From assembly GCA_031835245.1 (NCBI GenBank), contig JAVKOQ010000193.1:1-55000 (forward strand): 55,000 nucleotides of DNA, given 5' to 3'. Numbering within the stretch: the stretch's first letter is position 1; each line of letters starts with the position of its first letter. This document shows, one piece after another, positions 53,885 through 55,000 of the stretch. Origin of the DNA: Balamuthia mandrillaris (taxonomy: Eukaryota; Discosea; Longamoebia; Balamuthiidae). A model generated the notes under the pieces. The model was not told where the DNA came from. It did not search any database and was given only the letters and a program-made list of their open reading frames with translations. The position numbers were made by a program, and so were the translations under genes.

Positions 53885-54150
53885 CTCTCTTCTGTTTTTA
53901 TTTTTGTTTTGAAAAGAATGAAAAGTCTAAAAAATAAAATAAAAAATAATTCATTAATCGATTTTTACCTTTTTCGGTCCTTGTTTGACTCAATCTATTA
54001 GGTTTCGTTTTCACGAATCCATTGAGTGTCGACAGAAAAGGCACCGATTTTTTCGAAAAAATATCAAAAATATTAAAATTAGTTGATAACATCGATAAAG
54101 CGCAAAAAATATACAAACTATGGGTTCATTCATTCGCAATACAAGTCAAC

Positions 54151-55000
54151 TCATTCACAACACTCCAGCAGTTCCTCTTCCAACCCAATGGGGAGGTTGT
54201 TGAAGAAAAGGTTAAATTCCTCCAGCTTGTCCTTCTCCTCCACAAAGAAGGAAGCAACCACAGCAGGTTGAGCGGGGAGCAAATTGTTTGTCCACACAGA
54301 TTCGGGCACCGCCTGTCGAAGAGTTTCCACCCGTTCAGCCCAGCTTGTCTTCCACTCACGCTCCCATGACTCTTTAGTGTGTTGGATCACCACCTGGCTG
54401 CACAGCTCTACCAACGAGGAGGGGATACGTTCTTCGATCCATGACCTTGCTCAGCATCCTACCTCCTTTCTGCATTTCGCCCAACATGTAGCTGTCTTCT
54501 GTTGTTGAACTCTCTAAGCGGTGAAGCCACAAGCGAGCCTCCCCAAAGCGTTCACGCTTTCGTGTGGTGCGGGCCATCCATAGCATGGCTCCCGCGTGGC
54601 CAGCCAGAGCTGCCTTAGAGCACCATTCCTCCCCCTCTTCTTTCTTCTTTTGATTGTACAGCAGGTTACCGAGACAGAATTGGGAGTGAAGATGTCCTTT
54701 TTGGGCAGCAGGGAGCAGCCATGCGGCAGCTTCCCCATTGTCTTCTTCCACACCCCTGCCAATCAGGTAACAAATGGCCACGTTGCACATGGCTGTAAGA
54801 TTTCCTTGATCCGCAGCAGTGCGTAGCAACAGGAATCCTTTCTGTTCATCCTCAGCAACACCCTTTCCTGTTAAGAGGCATAAACCGAGGTTTTGAGTTG
54901 CGGCTGTTATCACCGTCTCTGGTTCGTCCTTGGACAGAGTGGCCAGGTACCATTTGAACGGATAAGCGAGGTTCTTGTTCTTGAAGATGTCCTTGTCGGT
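54151..55000 (-). CDS. Sel1-like repeat protein, partial (runs off the right edge)
   Basis: The visible C-terminal part has Sel1/TPR-like repeats: LGLCLLTGKGVAEDEQKGFL, VAICYLIGRGVEEDNGEAAA, LGNLLYNQKKKEEGEEW, and LGEMQKGG. These form alpha-solenoid scaffolds. Past 54455 the repeat frame runs into a poor sequence while a good C-terminal sequence (SSLVELCSQVVIQHTKESW to LEEELLECCE) continues in another frame. A 31-base GT-AG interval between them would join QKG to ERIPSSL in frame, but it is far shorter than other introns here, so a frame error is as likely. The start lies outside the window. Confidence 0.65.

Noticed and set aside
1-55000. tRNA, rRNA or snRNA genes
   Set aside because: None noticed by eye; structured RNA could be missed without a covariance search.
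1-55000. Retrovirus-like, LTR or Polinton elements
   Set aside because: No long terminal direct repeats and no reverse transcriptase, integrase or capsid-like frames were recognised.

Overview
This window looks like nuclear DNA of an amoebozoan, probably close to Acanthamoeba or Balamuthia. The reasons are an ADF/cofilin closely resembling Acanthamoeba actophorin, several TKL-type kinases with DEP, SAM or ankyrin modules, F-box fusions, and dense genes with short GT-AG introns separated by AT-richer spacers. The species assignment is inference. I re-read exon junctions by hand. For most multi-exon genes the exon lengths close exactly in frame, which supports the models.

Layout, left to right. 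A Fanzor (eukaryotic TnpB-like) nuclease gene lies inside a 2.6 kb element bounded by 50-bp inverted repeats (92-2734). Then come a SAM-domain gene, a PH-domain gene, a type I membrane protein, a RING-finger protein, a rhomboid protease carrying an apparent one-base frame break, an F-box/SPRY protein, cofilin, a PIG3-type quinone oxidoreductase, a second type I membrane protein, a DEP-DEP-kinase, a poly(ADP-ribose) glycohydrolase, an ankyrin-SAM-kinase, a polytopic transporter-like protein, a broken coiled-coil locus (33018-34952), an acidic protein with three repeated ELEGW motifs, a coiled-coil/Costars/LIM protein, a leucine-rich-repeat protein, an EF-hand protein, two small paralogous proteins flanking two tandem sulfotransferases, a 2OG-oxygenase/F-box/Rho GTPase fusion, a secreted beta-propeller-like protein, and a partial Sel1-repeat gene running off the right edge.

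Functionally the set leans toward signalling and the cytoskeleton: cofilin, the Costars-LIM protein, a Rho domain, PH, SAM, and DEP kinases. It also includes ubiquitin-ligase adaptors (RING and F-box) and cell-surface proteins. No operon-like logic is visible; genes lie on both strands, often convergent with very short spacers.

Two genome-wide habits stand out. Introns carry pyrimidine microsatellites (CT, TTC, TTCC, TCTCTGC) almost always on the sense strand, so the repeat strand predicts gene direction. The palindrome GTCGAC, usually as GTCGACA, is concentrated in spacers just upstream of start codons and may be a promoter element. The most unusual gene is the fusion at 48913-51568. It has intact-looking dioxygenase iron and 2-oxoglutarate residues, an F-box, and a CAAX-ended Rho domain whose Gly12 and Gln61 equivalents are both replaced.
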